A DNA stretch of 64,000 bases, taken from the NCBI RefSeq assembly GCF_025244865.1, contig NZ_CP104272.1, positions 2,976,001-3,040,000 of the forward strand, in the 5' to 3' direction. This DNA comes from Arthrobacter sp. zg-Y1110 (GTDB lineage: Bacteria; Actinomycetota; Actinomycetes; Actinomycetales; Micrococcaceae). A model generated the notes under the pieces. That model was not told where the DNA came from, ran no database searches, and saw nothing but the letters and a program-made list of their open reading frames with translations. The translations under genes were made by a program, and so were the position numbers. Positions within the stretch are counted from its first letter, which is position 1. Each line of letters starts with the position of its first letter. Shown here piece by piece: positions 15,803 to 24,690 of the stretch.

Positions 15803-17371
15803 ATGGCACGCGGAGACGGACAGCTTTCCCATGATCTGATGCCCGGCGAAAAAGGCCCACAGGATGCCTGTGGAGTCTTCGGAGTCTGGGCCCCCGGCGA
15901 AGAGGTAGCGAAGCTTACCTATTACGGGTTGTACGCCCTGCAGCACCGCGGACAGGAGTCCGCCGGCATCGCCACCAGCGACGGCAACCGCATCAGCGTG
16001 TACAAGGACATGGGGCTGGTATCCCAGGTCTTCGACGAAACCACGCTCAATACCCTCCTGGGGCACATTGCGGTGGGGCACTGCCGGTATTCAACCACCG
16101 GTGCCTCCCACTGGGCGAATGCCCAGCCCACCCTCGGCGCCACCGCGAGCGGCACCGTGGCCCTGGCGCACAACGGCAACCTGACCAACTCCGCCGAACT
16201 GTACGAGCTGATCCTCGAGCGTGAAGGCAGGCCCCGCACCGGCGAAATCGCCCAGGGCAACACCTCCGACACGGCCCTGGTCACCGCCCTGCTCAACGGC
16301 AGCGACGGACGGTCCCTTGAGGACACGGCCATGGAACTGCTGCCGAAACTGCGCGGCGCGTTCTCCTTCGTGTTTATGGATGAGGGCACCCTCTACGCCG
16401 CGCGGGACACCTACGGCGTCCGGCCGCTGGTGCTTGGAAGGCTGGAGCGTGGCTGGGTGGTGGCCTCCGAAGGCTCCGCCCTCGCCACGGTGGGAGCCAG
16501 TTTCATCCGGGAGATCAAGCCGGGCGAGTTCATTGCCATTGACGAGTCAGGGGTCCGCAGCCGCACCTTCGGGGAGCCGACGCCGGCCGGTTGCGTGTTC
16601 GAGTACGTTTACCTCGCCCGCCCCGATGCCACCATTGCCGGCCGGTCGGTGTACGAATCCCGCGTCGAAATGGGCCGACAGCTGGCACGGGAAAACGCGG
16701 TCGAAGCGGACATCGTGATCCCGGTCCCGGAATCCGGCACCCCGGCCGCGGTGGGATACGCCGAGGAATCCGGCATTCCCTTTGCCCATGGGTTCGTCAA
16801 GAACTCCTACGTTGGACGCACCTTCATCCAGCCCAGCCAGACCCTTCGCCAGCTCGGCATCAAGTTGAAGCTGAACGCCCTCGAATCGGTAATCCGCGGC
16901 AAGCGGGTAGTGGTGGTGGATGATTCCATCGTGCGCGGCAATACGCAGCGTGCCATCGTTCGGATGCTGCACGAAGCCGGCGCCCTTGAGGTCCACGTGA
17001 AGATTTCCTCTCCCCCGGTGAAATGGCCGTGCTTCTACGGCATCGACTTCGCTTCCCGGGCCGAGTTGATCGCCAACGGCGCTGCCGTGGAGGAAATCCG
17101 CGCGTCCATCGGCGCGGACAGCCTGGCCTACATTTCCGAAGACGGCATGATCGATGCGACCCTGCAGCCGCGGGAACGGTTGTGCACGGCCTGCTTCACC
17201 GGTGTCTACCCGATCGAACTGCCCTCCGCGGACCGGCTGGGGAAGAACCTGCTGGAACCCGGCAATCCCGCCAATCCCGCGGAGGACGCCGGCTCCAACG
17301 GCTGTGACCCGGGACCGGACAGCGAATACGAGAACCTGCTTACCGACGCCGAAAAGAAAGAAGCCGTATGA
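15803..17371 (+). CDS. purF: Amidophosphoribosyltransferase
   Basis: A 522-residue enzyme for the committed step of purine synthesis, PRPP plus glutamine to phosphoribosylamine. The N-terminus carries a 22-residue propeptide ending before catalytic Cys23 (DACGVFGVW), as in the Bacillus-type enzyme that matures by self-cleavage and holds a 4Fe-4S cluster. The glutaminase domain has LQHRGQESAG and HNGNLTN; the PRPP loop is VVVVDDSIVRGNT. Late cysteines (CTACFTG) fit cluster ligands. The C-terminal 30 residues after PIELP are a variable acidic tail. Its stop overlaps the purM start (ATGA). Confidence 0.97.
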   Translation: MARGDGQLSHDLMPGEKGPQDACGVFGVWAPGEEVAKLTYYGLYALQHRGQESAGIATSDGNRISVYKDMGLVSQVFDETTLNTLLGHIAVGHCRYSTTGASHWANAQPTLGATASGTVALAHNGNLTNSAELYELILEREGRPRTGEIAQGNTSDTALVTALLNGSDGRSLEDTAMELLPKLRGAFSFVFMDEGTLYAARDTYGVRPLVLGRLERGWVVASEGSALATVGASFIREIKPGEFIAIDESGVRSRTFGEPTPAGCVFEYVYLARPDATIAGRSVYESRVEMGRQLARENAVEADIVIPVPESGTPAAVGYAEESGIPFAHGFVKNSYVGRTFIQPSQTLRQLGIKLKLNALESVIRGKRVVVVDDSIVRGNTQRAIVRMLHEAGALEVHVKISSPPVKWPCFYGIDFASRAELIANGAAVEEIRASIGADSLAYISEDGMIDATLQPRERLCTACFTGVYPIELPSADRLGKNLLEPGNPANPAEDAGSNGCDPGPDSEYENLLTDAEKKEAV

Positions 17372-18477
17372 ACGCCGCCCCCATCACCTACGCGTCCGCA
17401 GGAGTGGATGTCGAAGCCGGCGACAAAGCCGTTGAACTGATGAAGGCAGCCGTAAAGGCCACCCACAATCCGTCGGTGCTGGGCGGGGTGGGCGGTTTCG
17501 CCGGCCTTTACGACGCCTCCCGGCTGCTGCGCTACCGGAAGCCGTTGCTCGCAACGTCCACGGACGGCGTCGGAACCAAGGTTGCCATTGCGCAGGCCAT
17601 GGATATCCACGACACCATCGGCTTCGACCTTGTGGGCATGGTGGTGGACGACATCGTGGTGGTGGGAGCCGAGCCACTGTTCATGACGGATTACATTGCC
17701 TGCGGCAAAGTAGTGCCGGAGCGCATCGCCGACATAGTCCGCGGCATCGCGGCTGCCTGCGAGGTGGCCGGCACGGCACTGGTGGGCGGGGAAACCGCCG
17801 AACATCCGGGTCTGCTGGGTGAGCACGAGTACGACGTCGCGGGCGCTGCCACGGGCGTTGTGGAGGCGGACCGGCTCCTCGGCCCGGACCGCGTCCGCCA
17901 CGGCGACGTAGTCATCGGCATGGCATCTTCGGGAATCCACTCCAACGGCTACTCCCTGGTCCGCCGCGTCATCAACCATGCCGGCTGGCAGCTTGAACGC
18001 CAGGTTTCCGAACTGGGACGCACCCTGGGCGAGGAACTGCTCGAACCTACCCGTGTCTACGCCGCGGATTGCCTGGACCTCGCCCGCTACGACGCGGCCG
18101 GAGTGCACGGTTTCAGCCACGTGACCGGCGGCGGATTGGCAGCAAACCTGGCACGCGTGCTGCCGAAGGGGTTGCAGGCCACGGTGGACCGCTCCACCTG
18201 GGAACTGCCACCCGTGTTCAAGCTGATCGCCGAACTGGGCAACGTCCCTCAGCCGGACCTCGAACGTACGCTGAACCTCGGCGTCGGCATGGTGGCGATC
18301 GTCGACGCCGGAAGCGCGGACGCCGCGCTTGAGCGCCTCGCGGCCCGCGGCGTCCCCGCCTGGGCCATGGGCACTGTCGGCGGGATCGAAACGCCGTCCG
18401 GCACCGATGCCGATTTTGTACAGGGTGCCAAGGGCGTTGACGGCGGTGCGGTCCGCTTGGTCGGGGCCTACGCCTAA
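17368..18477 (+). CDS. purM: Phosphoribosylformylglycinamidine cyclo-ligase (AIR synthetase)
   Basis: A 369-residue cyclase that closes the imidazole ring from FGAM with ATP. Hallmarks: ITYASAGVDVEAGDKAVE at the N-terminus (start of the glycine-rich loop), TSTDGVGTK (about residues 64-72), VGMVVDDIVVVGAEPLF, ALVGGETAEHPG, and GFSHVTGGGLAANLARVLP. Length is normal. It overlaps purF by four bases and is followed by a strong hairpin. purF-purM is therefore a two-gene operon. Confidence 0.97.
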   Translation: MNAAPITYASAGVDVEAGDKAVELMKAAVKATHNPSVLGGVGGFAGLYDASRLLRYRKPLLATSTDGVGTKVAIAQAMDIHDTIGFDLVGMVVDDIVVVGAEPLFMTDYIACGKVVPERIADIVRGIAAACEVAGTALVGGETAEHPGLLGEHEYDVAGAATGVVEADRLLGPDRVRHGDVVIGMASSGIHSNGYSLVRRVINHAGWQLERQVSELGRTLGEELLEPTRVYAADCLDLARYDAAGVHGFSHVTGGGLAANLARVLPKGLQATVDRSTWELPPVFKLIAELGNVPQPDLERTLNLGVGMVAIVDAGSADAALERLAARGVPAWAMGTVGGIETPSGTDADFVQGAKGVDGGAVRLVGAYA

Positions 18478-18492
18478 GCACTCCCCCCGAAC

Positions 18493-18537
18493 AGAGCAAG
18501 GCCCCGCACCGGATACGCCGGTGCGGGGCCTTGCTCT
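18493..18537 (+). terminator. Terminator after purM
   Basis: A perfect 20-bp stem (18493-18512 with 18518-18537) and 5-base loop, then AAAACAG. The plus strand lacks a T tract; its complement offers TTTT on the minus side, so it may end the convergent DUF3073 transcript too. Confidence 0.8.
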
Positions 18538-18638
18538 AAAACAGGAACTTACTTACAGGCTTAACGCCATTCAGCGGACCCACCCTAAGGTGATCCGCTG
18601 AAGGAGGCAATTGGCCAACGTCGTTGAGGAAATTACCG

Positions 18639-18872
18639 CTAGCCTACGCGGCGGTTCCCCTCATCATCGTCATCGTCGCCAAATTGATCCGCGTACTTAT
18701 CTTCGTACGCCGAGTAGTCGGGCTCAGCCGGCTCCTCGGGATATCGACTGGATGGACGACTCGTCGGTCCTGAGAGCTCACGCTGCAGCGCCGAGTAGTC
18801 CGTGGCAGGGGTGAAGTACTTCATCTCCCGAGCCTGCTTGGTTGCTTTTGCCTTTTGACGGCCGCGCCCCAT
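18639..18872 (-). CDS. DUF3073 family protein
   Basis: A 77-residue hydrophilic protein beginning MGRGRQKAKATKQAREMKY, the family signature, followed by an acidic tail (FGDDDDDEGN). A basic head plus acidic tail suggests a nucleic-acid or ribosome-associated role, but none is established. Start: the ATG at 18872 has AAGGGGG eight bases upstream; the longer open frame to 19034 lacks family similarity. DUF3073 follows purM in convergent orientation in M. tuberculosis as well (Rv0810c). The 277 bases upstream to the next gene hold only presumed promoters. Confidence 0.88.
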   Translation of the reverse strand: MGRGRQKAKATKQAREMKYFTPATDYSALQRELSGPTSRPSSRYPEEPAEPDYSAYEDKYADQFGDDDDDEGNRRVG

Positions 18873-19149
18873 GGCGTGACCCCCTTTTTGCGTCGATCCG
18901 GAGGTTAGTCGTTCGGGCAGATGAACGAGGGCCCCGGAATATTTGGTCAATTTGTCGTAAGTACAGGTTACATGTTTTCCCGCTGGCTTGTGCCCCCTCG
19001 ACCGCGGCGAGGGGTATTCCCCGAGCATTAGCACAGCGCCTCCGGCACGCCGGTCCCTGCGCCCACCCGCCGATATTGGCTAAAGTCGGGGGTAGAGACA
19101 GTTTTGGGGTGCATCATGCCACCGCCTACAGGGAGGACAGACGTTCACC

Positions 19150-20865
19150 ATGAGCGATCAGAAAAGTACACCGGAAGCGGTTTATCCGCCACCGGAGAAG
19201 GAAAGTACGCCGGGTGCCTTCCCCGATCTGAGCGCGCATTCGGACTCCCCCGCGTGGCTCTCCGAAGACGGAAACCACGACGCCGGAGTCTGGGAACGCA
19301 GTTTCGAGGGTGCCGGAGACGCTGACATGGCCGCCGCCGAAGGGGCTGACGGCGCAGGCTCCGCAGCGGATGCCCCGGCTATGGCCGCCGGAACTGAACC
19401 CGACGGTGACGAAACCGCTGCGTTGGATCTTCCCCCGGAGCCAGTGGTGGTAGCACCGGAGGAACTCGAACTGGAAGAACCTTCCCTGGCCGAGCCGGCC
19501 CTGAGTGATGACGCCGTGGAAGCAGCGTCCCTCGACCAGGTTGTCTCGGAAACCGCTGCAGCCGAGGCCGACGCGGCGGAAGCCGGGCGCCTGTCCGGAC
19601 TGGAACCCGCTCCTGCCGGGACGGAAGTCCAGGTGGACGCCAACGCTGCCGGCGCCAATGAGCCCGGAGAAACTGACGAGGCGACCACTCTTTCCGGTCC
19701 AACACCCGAGGACGGCGTTGCAACGGCCTCCGAGTCTGAGTCGGCTGCCGGTACCGCTGTGCCGGACGGGACCGAGGCTGAAGCCGTGCCGGACGGCGCG
19801 GAGGCTGAAGCAGTGCCGGACGGCGCGGAGGCTGAAGCCGTGCCGGACGGGGATACTAAAGACTCCGCGACCCCCGGCGACGGTGCAGATAACTCCAAGG
19901 CCGATGGTGCCGAGGCTGAAGACACAACCGACAGCGCGGAGGCTGAAGCCATGCCGGATCGGGGTACTGAAGACTCCGCGGCCCCCGGCGACGGTGCAGA
20001 TGACTCCAAGGCCGATGGCTCCGAAGGTGAAGCCGCCGTCGGGCTAGACCTTCCGGCGCCCGGCGAAACACCTGAACCAGCCGCCGAAGCGGAGCAGGAA
20101 CCGTCCGCAGGGGGCACTGAACCGCATCCCCTGCACGGCATCAATGCGGCAGCTCCGATGACCGCGGCACCCCAGGAGCGCACCGTCGCCCCGGATGCCG
20201 CATCAGGAGAGCCGGAGCCCGTGACGGCAGCTGTACCGGCGGGCGACACCCGCCGGTCACGCCGGCTGGCCGAAAGCCAGGCAGCGGGGGCCACGGCAGC
20301 ATCCAAGCAGTCCGGCGCTGCCTCCGGCGCCACGGCCTCCGCAACTGGGGCAGGGACGCCGGCAGGCATCGCCCCCGCCGCGGCAAAGGACAGCGGCAAG
20401 AGCAAGCGCAACACCCGCCTGCTGCTGGTACTCGGCGGCGTTGTGCTCGCCGCCGTCGTCGCCATCCTGCTTTTCGTGTTCGTCTTTAACGGCAAGGAGG
20501 AAGGTGTCATCTCCGAGGATGTGAGTCCTCTCGAGCTGGCGGACGGCGCGTGCCTGAAGGATTGGGACGACGTCAACTCCAGCGCCACCGTAGTCACCTG
20601 CGAAACGCCGCACAACGCCCAGCTGGTCGCCACGGACAGCTTCACTGAGGACGCGGCCTTCCCCGGCACCGGCGCCCTGGAAGAGCGGGTCAGCGAGGTC
20701 TGCGCGGCTGTGGAGTATGCCGACGCCGCCGCGGAGTCCCCGGGCTTGAAGCTGACCAAGTCCATCCCCACCGAGCAGACCTGGGCCTCCGGTGACCGCC
20801 GCGTGGACTGCATTGTCTTCGCCCCTGAGGGCCAGGAACTCACCGAGTCCCTGGTTCAGGAGTAA
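19150..20865 (+). CDS. Acidic repeat protein with one membrane helix and a septum-formation-like C-terminal domain
   Basis: A 571-residue protein. Residues 1 to ~360 are highly acidic and low in complexity, with 9-residue repeats (EAEAVPDGA, several copies around 208-240) and a longer duplicated unit ending DDSKADG. A basic patch (about 416-421, KSKRNTR) precedes one helix (about 422-445). The last ~120 residues are a compact outside domain with four cysteines (GACLKDW, VVTCETPH, SEVCAAV, RVDCIVF) resembling the actinobacterial 'septum formation' family. Topology: long acidic cytoplasmic arm, one helix, external disulfide-rich domain. Function unknown; envelope or division role is only a guess. 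Confidence 0.7.
   Translation: MSDQKSTPEAVYPPPEKESTPGAFPDLSAHSDSPAWLSEDGNHDAGVWERSFEGAGDADMAAAEGADGAGSAADAPAMAAGTEPDGDETAALDLPPEPVVVAPEELELEEPSLAEPALSDDAVEAASLDQVVSETAAAEADAAEAGRLSGLEPAPAGTEVQVDANAAGANEPGETDEATTLSGPTPEDGVATASESESAAGTAVPDGTEAEAVPDGAEAEAVPDGAEAEAVPDGDTKDSATPGDGADNSKADGAEAEDTTDSAEAEAMPDRGTEDSAAPGDGADDSKADGSEGEAAVGLDLPAPGETPEPAAEAEQEPSAGGTEPHPLHGINAAAPMTAAPQERTVAPDAASGEPEPVTAAVPAGDTRRSRRLAESQAAGATAASKQSGAASGATASATGAGTPAGIAPAAAKDSGKSKRNTRLLLVLGGVVLAAVVAILLFVFVFNGKEEGVISEDVSPLELADGACLKDWDDVNSSATVVTCETPHNAQLVATDSFTEDAAFPGTGALEERVSEVCAAVEYADAAAESPGLKLTKSIPTEQTWASGDRRVDCIVFAPEGQELTESLVQE
19770..20030 (+). repeat. Coding tandem repeats in the acidic protein
   Basis: At least three 27-bp units (GAGGCTGAAGC.GTGCCGGACG type) stand in tandem, followed by two copies of a ~54-bp block containing GACTCCGCG.CCCCCGGCGA. 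Copies differ mostly at third positions, so the repeat is old or under protein-level selection. Confidence 0.8.
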
Positions 20866-20880
20866 GCGCCCCAGGCAACA

Positions 20881-20925
20881 GCACAAAGGCGCGCGGCGGG
20901 CATCAGCCGCCGCGCGCCTTTGTGC
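20881..20925. terminator. Bidirectional terminator
   Basis: A perfect 19-bp stem (20881-20899 with 20907-20925) and 7-base loop followed by TTTTC on the plus strand. It lies between the convergent acidic-protein gene and clpB. Confidence 0.88.
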
Positions 20926-20934
20926 TTTTCGGAC

Positions 20935-23559
20935 CTAAGCGACCGCTGCCACCGTAAGCCCGGGCTCGGCCACCAGCCCGTCGCCGTCCAGCCCGTCTGA
21001 CGGCCTATCCACCAGCACTGTGTTGCCGTCGCTGATCTTTCCGGCCAGGATCCCGCGGGCCAGCTGGTCGCCGATTTCCCGCTGCACCAGGCGGCGTAGC
21101 GGCCGTGCACCGTAGGCCGGATCGTAGCCGGTCAGGCCCAGCCATTCCCGGGCCGCATCGGTCACATCCAGCACCAGGCGGCGCTCGTGGAGGCGGTTGG
21201 CCAGGGCACGCACCTGGATGTCCACGATCCGGGTCAGATCCTCCAGGCTCAGCGGATCGAACAGGATCACGTCGTCGAGCCGGTTAAGGAACTCCGGCTT
21301 GAAGTTCGCGTTGACCATGGACATCACCGATTCGCGCTTCTGCTCCTCGGTCAGGCCCGGATCCACCAGGAACTGGGACCCGAGGTTGGACGTCAGGATC
21401 AGGATGACGTTGCGGAAGTCCACCGTCCGGCCCTGGCCGTCAGTCAGCCGGCCGTCGTCGAGCACCTGAAGCAGGATGTCGAAGACGTCCGGATGCGCCT
21501 TCTCCACTTCGTCCAGCAGGATCACCGAGTAGGGGCGGCGGCGCACGGCTTCGGTGAGCTGGCCGCCCTCTTCATAGCCCACGTATCCGGGAGGCGCACC
21601 CACCAGGCGGGACACCGCATGCTTCTCGGAGTACTCACTCATATCGATGCGGACCATGGCCCGCTCGTCGTCGAAGAGGAAGTCCGCCAGGGCCTTCGCC
21701 AGTTCGGTCTTGCCGACGCCGGTGGGGCCAAGGAAAAGGAAGGAACCGGTGGGCCGGTCCGGATCGCTGACACCGGCCCGTGAGCGGCGCACGGCATCGG
21801 AGACCGCGGCCACGGCCTTGCTCTGCCCGATCAGGCGCGAGCCGATGGCTTCTTCCATGTCCAGCAGTTTCTGGGATTCGCCCTGCAGCATGCGTCCGGA
21901 GGGGATGCCCGTCCAGGCAGAGACCACTTCCGCGATGTCGTCCGCAGTGACTTCCTCGGAGACCATCAGTTCCCGGGTTTCTTCGCCGAAGCTGTTCTCC
22001 TCGGCCTGCTGAGCTGCCTCCAATTCCTTCTGCAGGGCAGGTATTTCCCCGTACAGGATGCGGGAGGCTTCCGTGAGGTCGCCGTCGCGCTGGAATTTCT
22101 CCGCCTCGCTGCGCAGCTCGTCGATCTTTGCCTTGAGGTCGCCGACCCGGTTGAGTCCTGCCTTTTCGGCTTCCCACCGGGCGTTGAGCGCGGCCAGCTG
22201 TTCCTTCTTATTCGCCATGTCTTCGCGCAGGACGGCCAGCCGCTCAATCGAAGCCTCGTCCGTTTCATTCGCCAGTGCGAGTTCCTCCATGGTGAGCCTG
22301 TCCACGGCACGCCGGAGCTCGTCGATTTCCTCGGGGGCGGAGTCGATTTCCATCCGCAGCCGGGAAGCAGCCTCATCCACCAGGTCAATGGCCTTGTCCG
22401 GAAGCTGGCGCCCGGTGATGTAGCGGTTGGACAGCGTTGCGGCGGCAACCAGGGCCGAGTCGGCGATGGCGACCTTGTGGTGGGCCTCGTACCGCTCCTT
22501 CAAGCCGCGCAGGATGCCGATGGTGTCCGGGACGCTGGGCTCGCCCACGTATACCTGCTGGAAACGGCGCTCCAATGCCGCATCCTTTTCAACGTTTTCG
22601 CGGTATTCGTTCAGCGTGGTGGCGCCGATCAGCCGCAGCTCCCCGCGCGCCAGCATTGGCTTGAGCATATTGCCGGCGTCCATGGACCCTTCGGCCGCAC
22701 CCGCCCCTACTACGGTGTGCAGCTCGTCGATAAAGGTGACGATCTGGCCTTCGGCATTGGAGATTTCCTCGAGCACGGCCTTGAACCGCTCTTCGAACTC
22801 GCCGCGGTACTTGGCACCGGCGACCATGGATCCAAGGTCAAGGGACAGCAGGGTCTTGCCGCTCAGGCTCTCGGGCACGTCCCCTGCAACGATGCGCTGG
22901 GCCAGTCCTTCGACGACGGCCGTCTTGCCCACGCCCGGCTCGCCGATGAGTACCGGGTTGTTCTTGGTACGGCGGCTGAGCACCTGGATGACGCGCCGGA
23001 TCTCGGCGTCCCGGCCGATCACGGGGTCCAGCTTGCCCGAGCGGGCCATTTCCGTCAGGTCGGTACTGAATTTTTCCAGGGCCTGGAACGTGTTCTCCGG
23101 GTCGGCATTGGTCACTTTGCGGTCTCCTCGTACGGTTGGAAGCACGGCGCTGAGCGCGTCGTGCCCGGCGTTGTTGTCCCGAAGCGCTTTTCCTGCGGGA
23201 CCGTTGTCGAGGGACAACCCGAGCAGGAGGTGTTCGGTAGAGACAAAGGCATCCCCCAGCTGTTCTGCCTCCTGCTGCGCCGCGTTGATGACTTGAAGCA
23301 AGGGCCGGGAAAACTGGGGCTGCGCCACCGAGCTGCCGGAGGAGGAAGGCAGCTGGTGAATGGCGGTGCTGGCAGCGGCACTGACGGTGTCCACATTGAT
23401 TCCTGCAGCCTTCAGGAGGGCGACGGCGACCCCCTGCCGCTGATCCATAAGCGCTTTGAGCAGATGCGCCGGTTCAATCTGCGGATTCCCCGCAGTGTTC
23501 GCGTTCATGGCCGCAGCCGAAAGTGCTTCCTGGCTCTTGTTCGTGAATTTAGTGTCCAC
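20935..23559 (-). CDS. clpB: ATP-dependent chaperone ClpB
   Basis: An 874-residue disaggregase that works with DnaK to rescue aggregated proteins. Domain order: N-terminal Clp repeats (1-145), first AAA+ module with Walker [10 protein letters not shown] (about 204-212), a coiled-coil middle domain (about 410-525) rich in Glu/Ala/Lys, and second AAA+ module with [10 protein letters not shown] and [15 protein letters not shown]. No ClpP-binding loop is expected in ClpB. Start: GTG 23559 with GAGGAG five bases upstream. A HAIR operator lies 51 bases upstream of the start, so HspR (39.0-39.5 kb in this window) should repress it. Confidence 0.97.
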   Translation of the reverse strand: MDTKFTNKSQEALSAAAMNANTAGNPQIEPAHLLKALMDQRQGVAVALLKAAGINVDTVSAAASTAIHQLPSSSGSSVAQPQFSRPLLQVINAAQQEAEQLGDAFVSTEHLLLGLSLDNGPAGKALRDNNAGHDALSAVLPTVRGDRKVTNADPENTFQALEKFSTDLTEMARSGKLDPVIGRDAEIRRVIQVLSRRTKNNPVLIGEPGVGKTAVVEGLAQRIVAGDVPESLSGKTLLSLDLGSMVAGAKYRGEFEERFKAVLEEISNAEGQIVTFIDELHTVVGAGAAEGSMDAGNMLKPMLARGELRLIGATTLNEYRENVEKDAALERRFQQVYVGEPSVPDTIGILRGLKERYEAHHKVAIADSALVAAATLSNRYITGRQLPDKAIDLVDEAASRLRMEIDSAPEEIDELRRAVDRLTMEELALANETDEASIERLAVLREDMANKKEQLAALNARWEAEKAGLNRVGDLKAKIDELRSEAEKFQRDGDLTEASRILYGEIPALQKELEAAQQAEENSFGEETRELMVSEEVTADDIAEVVSAWTGIPSGRMLQGESQKLLDMEEAIGSRLIGQSKAVAAVSDAVRRSRAGVSDPDRPTGSFLFLGPTGVGKTELAKALADFLFDDERAMVRIDMSEYSEKHAVSRLVGAPPGYVGYEEGGQLTEAVRRRPYSVILLDEVEKAHPDVFDILLQVLDDGRLTDGQGRTVDFRNVILILTSNLGSQFLVDPGLTEEQKRESVMSMVNANFKPEFLNRLDDVILFDPLSLEDLTRIVDIQVRALANRLHERRLVLDVTDAAREWLGLTGYDPAYGARPLRRLVQREIGDQLARGILAGKISDGNTVLVDRPSDGLDGDGLVAEPGLTVAAVA

Positions 23560-23609
23560 GGTGGCTCCTCAAAACCTCAGCGAAGAATGCTTCCGCAATG
23601 CTAAATAAA

Positions 23610-23630
23610 GTTGAGTCTAATTCGCTCAAC
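23610..23630 (-). promoter_or_regulatory. HAIR operator (HspR site) upstream of clpB
   Basis: GTTGAGT-N7-GCTCAAC matches the HspR consensus CTTGAGT-N7-ACTCAAG at 11 of 14 positions with exact spacing. Palindromy extends one or two bases further (AAGTTGAG/CTCAACTT, 23608-23632). Confidence 0.88.
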
Positions 23631-23676
23631 TTTGGAAGTAAAGTTGTCCACAGCACCTCCGCTGGCCTGGGGACGC

Positions 23677-24273
23677 CTAGGGGATGTGCTCCCGGTCGAA
23701 TTCGTCTGCGGTCCTTCGCCAGCGTTCGTTCCGCGCTTCAAAGAGCTGCGCCAGCGGCCCGGCTGCTTCGATTTCAAACCGGATTCCGGGCGGCTCCTCG
23801 GGGATAGTCCCGGCCAGATAGTCCTCCATGACGTCGAGGAAATATTCCCACCCCGCACCGCCGGTCCAGAGTCCTGCGCCGGGGGCCGCTGTTACCGCGA
23901 ATCCCTTGCGCACCGACGCGTACCGCAGTTCCAACCGGGTATTTCCGTTCTCCCCGGTCAGGTGAAATTCCACCTCTGCAGACGACGTTCCTTCCCGCGC
24001 CCAGGACACCGTCAGAAGGCGGGGTCCGTCACAGCGAAGGATCGCTCCGTGGGATCCGTCCGGGAGGCTGTAGGTGCCGCCTCGCCGCAGGTCCCCTTCC
24101 GGAAGCGCCACCCATTGACCCAATCGTTCCGGATCTGCGAGCGCAGACCACACTTCTCCGATGGGGTATGGAATATCGCGTGCCATAACGATCATCAGTG
24201 CGTGGCCGGCCTGGATCTGCCGCCGCCCGTAGGACCGCACCGTCTTCTCGAGAATCATGTCCAGATCGGACAT
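23677..24273 (-). CDS. SRPBCC (AHSA1-like) domain protein
   Basis: A 198-residue protein with a START-like fold of the Aha1/SRPBCC class: IPYPIGEVWSALADPERLGQWVA (about residues 34-57), GGTYSLPDG, LLTVSWARE and a GWEYFLDVMEDYLAG C-terminal helix. Such proteins bind hydrophobic small molecules or ligands; no activity can be assigned. Start: ATG 24273 with AGGAG about 10 bases upstream. It lies upstream of clpB in the same direction, with the clpB HAIR site between them, and is divergent from the choline transporter. Confidence 0.8.
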   Translation of the reverse strand: MSDLDMILEKTVRSYGRRQIQAGHALMIVMARDIPYPIGEVWSALADPERLGQWVALPEGDLRRGGTYSLPDGSHGAILRCDGPRLLTVSWAREGTSSAEVEFHLTGENGNTRLELRYASVRKGFAVTAAPGAGLWTGGAGWEYFLDVMEDYLAGTIPEEPPGIRFEIEAAGPLAQLFEARNERWRRTADEFDREHIP

Positions 24274-24690
24274 TTGCCCACTCCTGCCGTAAAACAACCG
24301 GCAACCGATCCGGTCCTCCAGCGGCCATTGCGGCCGTTCCGGCTGTCCGCAGGGTGCCGGTGGAAGCGAGTTGTATTTATAAGGCCACGTCCTGAGGCCG
24401 TTTCCAAAAACCGTAGCAGGGAAAACATGCCCTGCACAGGGCTCCCGACCGGCGGCAAACCAGCCGCGGCATCCCAGCGGACGGACACCGATTGTGATCC
24501 ACGTCAAGGAAATCGGAACAGCGCAAATCCCTTTGATAGATTCGAAATGCCTCCGGGAGCCCGCACTTTGCCGCCAACCGTGAGACCTGCCGCACTGCCG
24601 CAGCAGGCCGGTACGTTGCCGTGGGCACCTCAAACATTCCAGGCTGCCGGAGCGCATTCCAACTCCAAAGCAACCCGAAGGATCGACTCC
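24274..24690. other. 417-bp divergent intergenic region upstream of the choline operon
   Basis: No gene is supported. GCCCTG-CA-CAGGGC (24429-24442) is a perfect 6-bp-arm palindrome and a possible operator. A TAGATT hexamer near 24536-24541 may be a -10 for the transporter, giving a ~145-base leader. No choline regulator such as BetI is encoded in the window. Confidence 0.4.
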
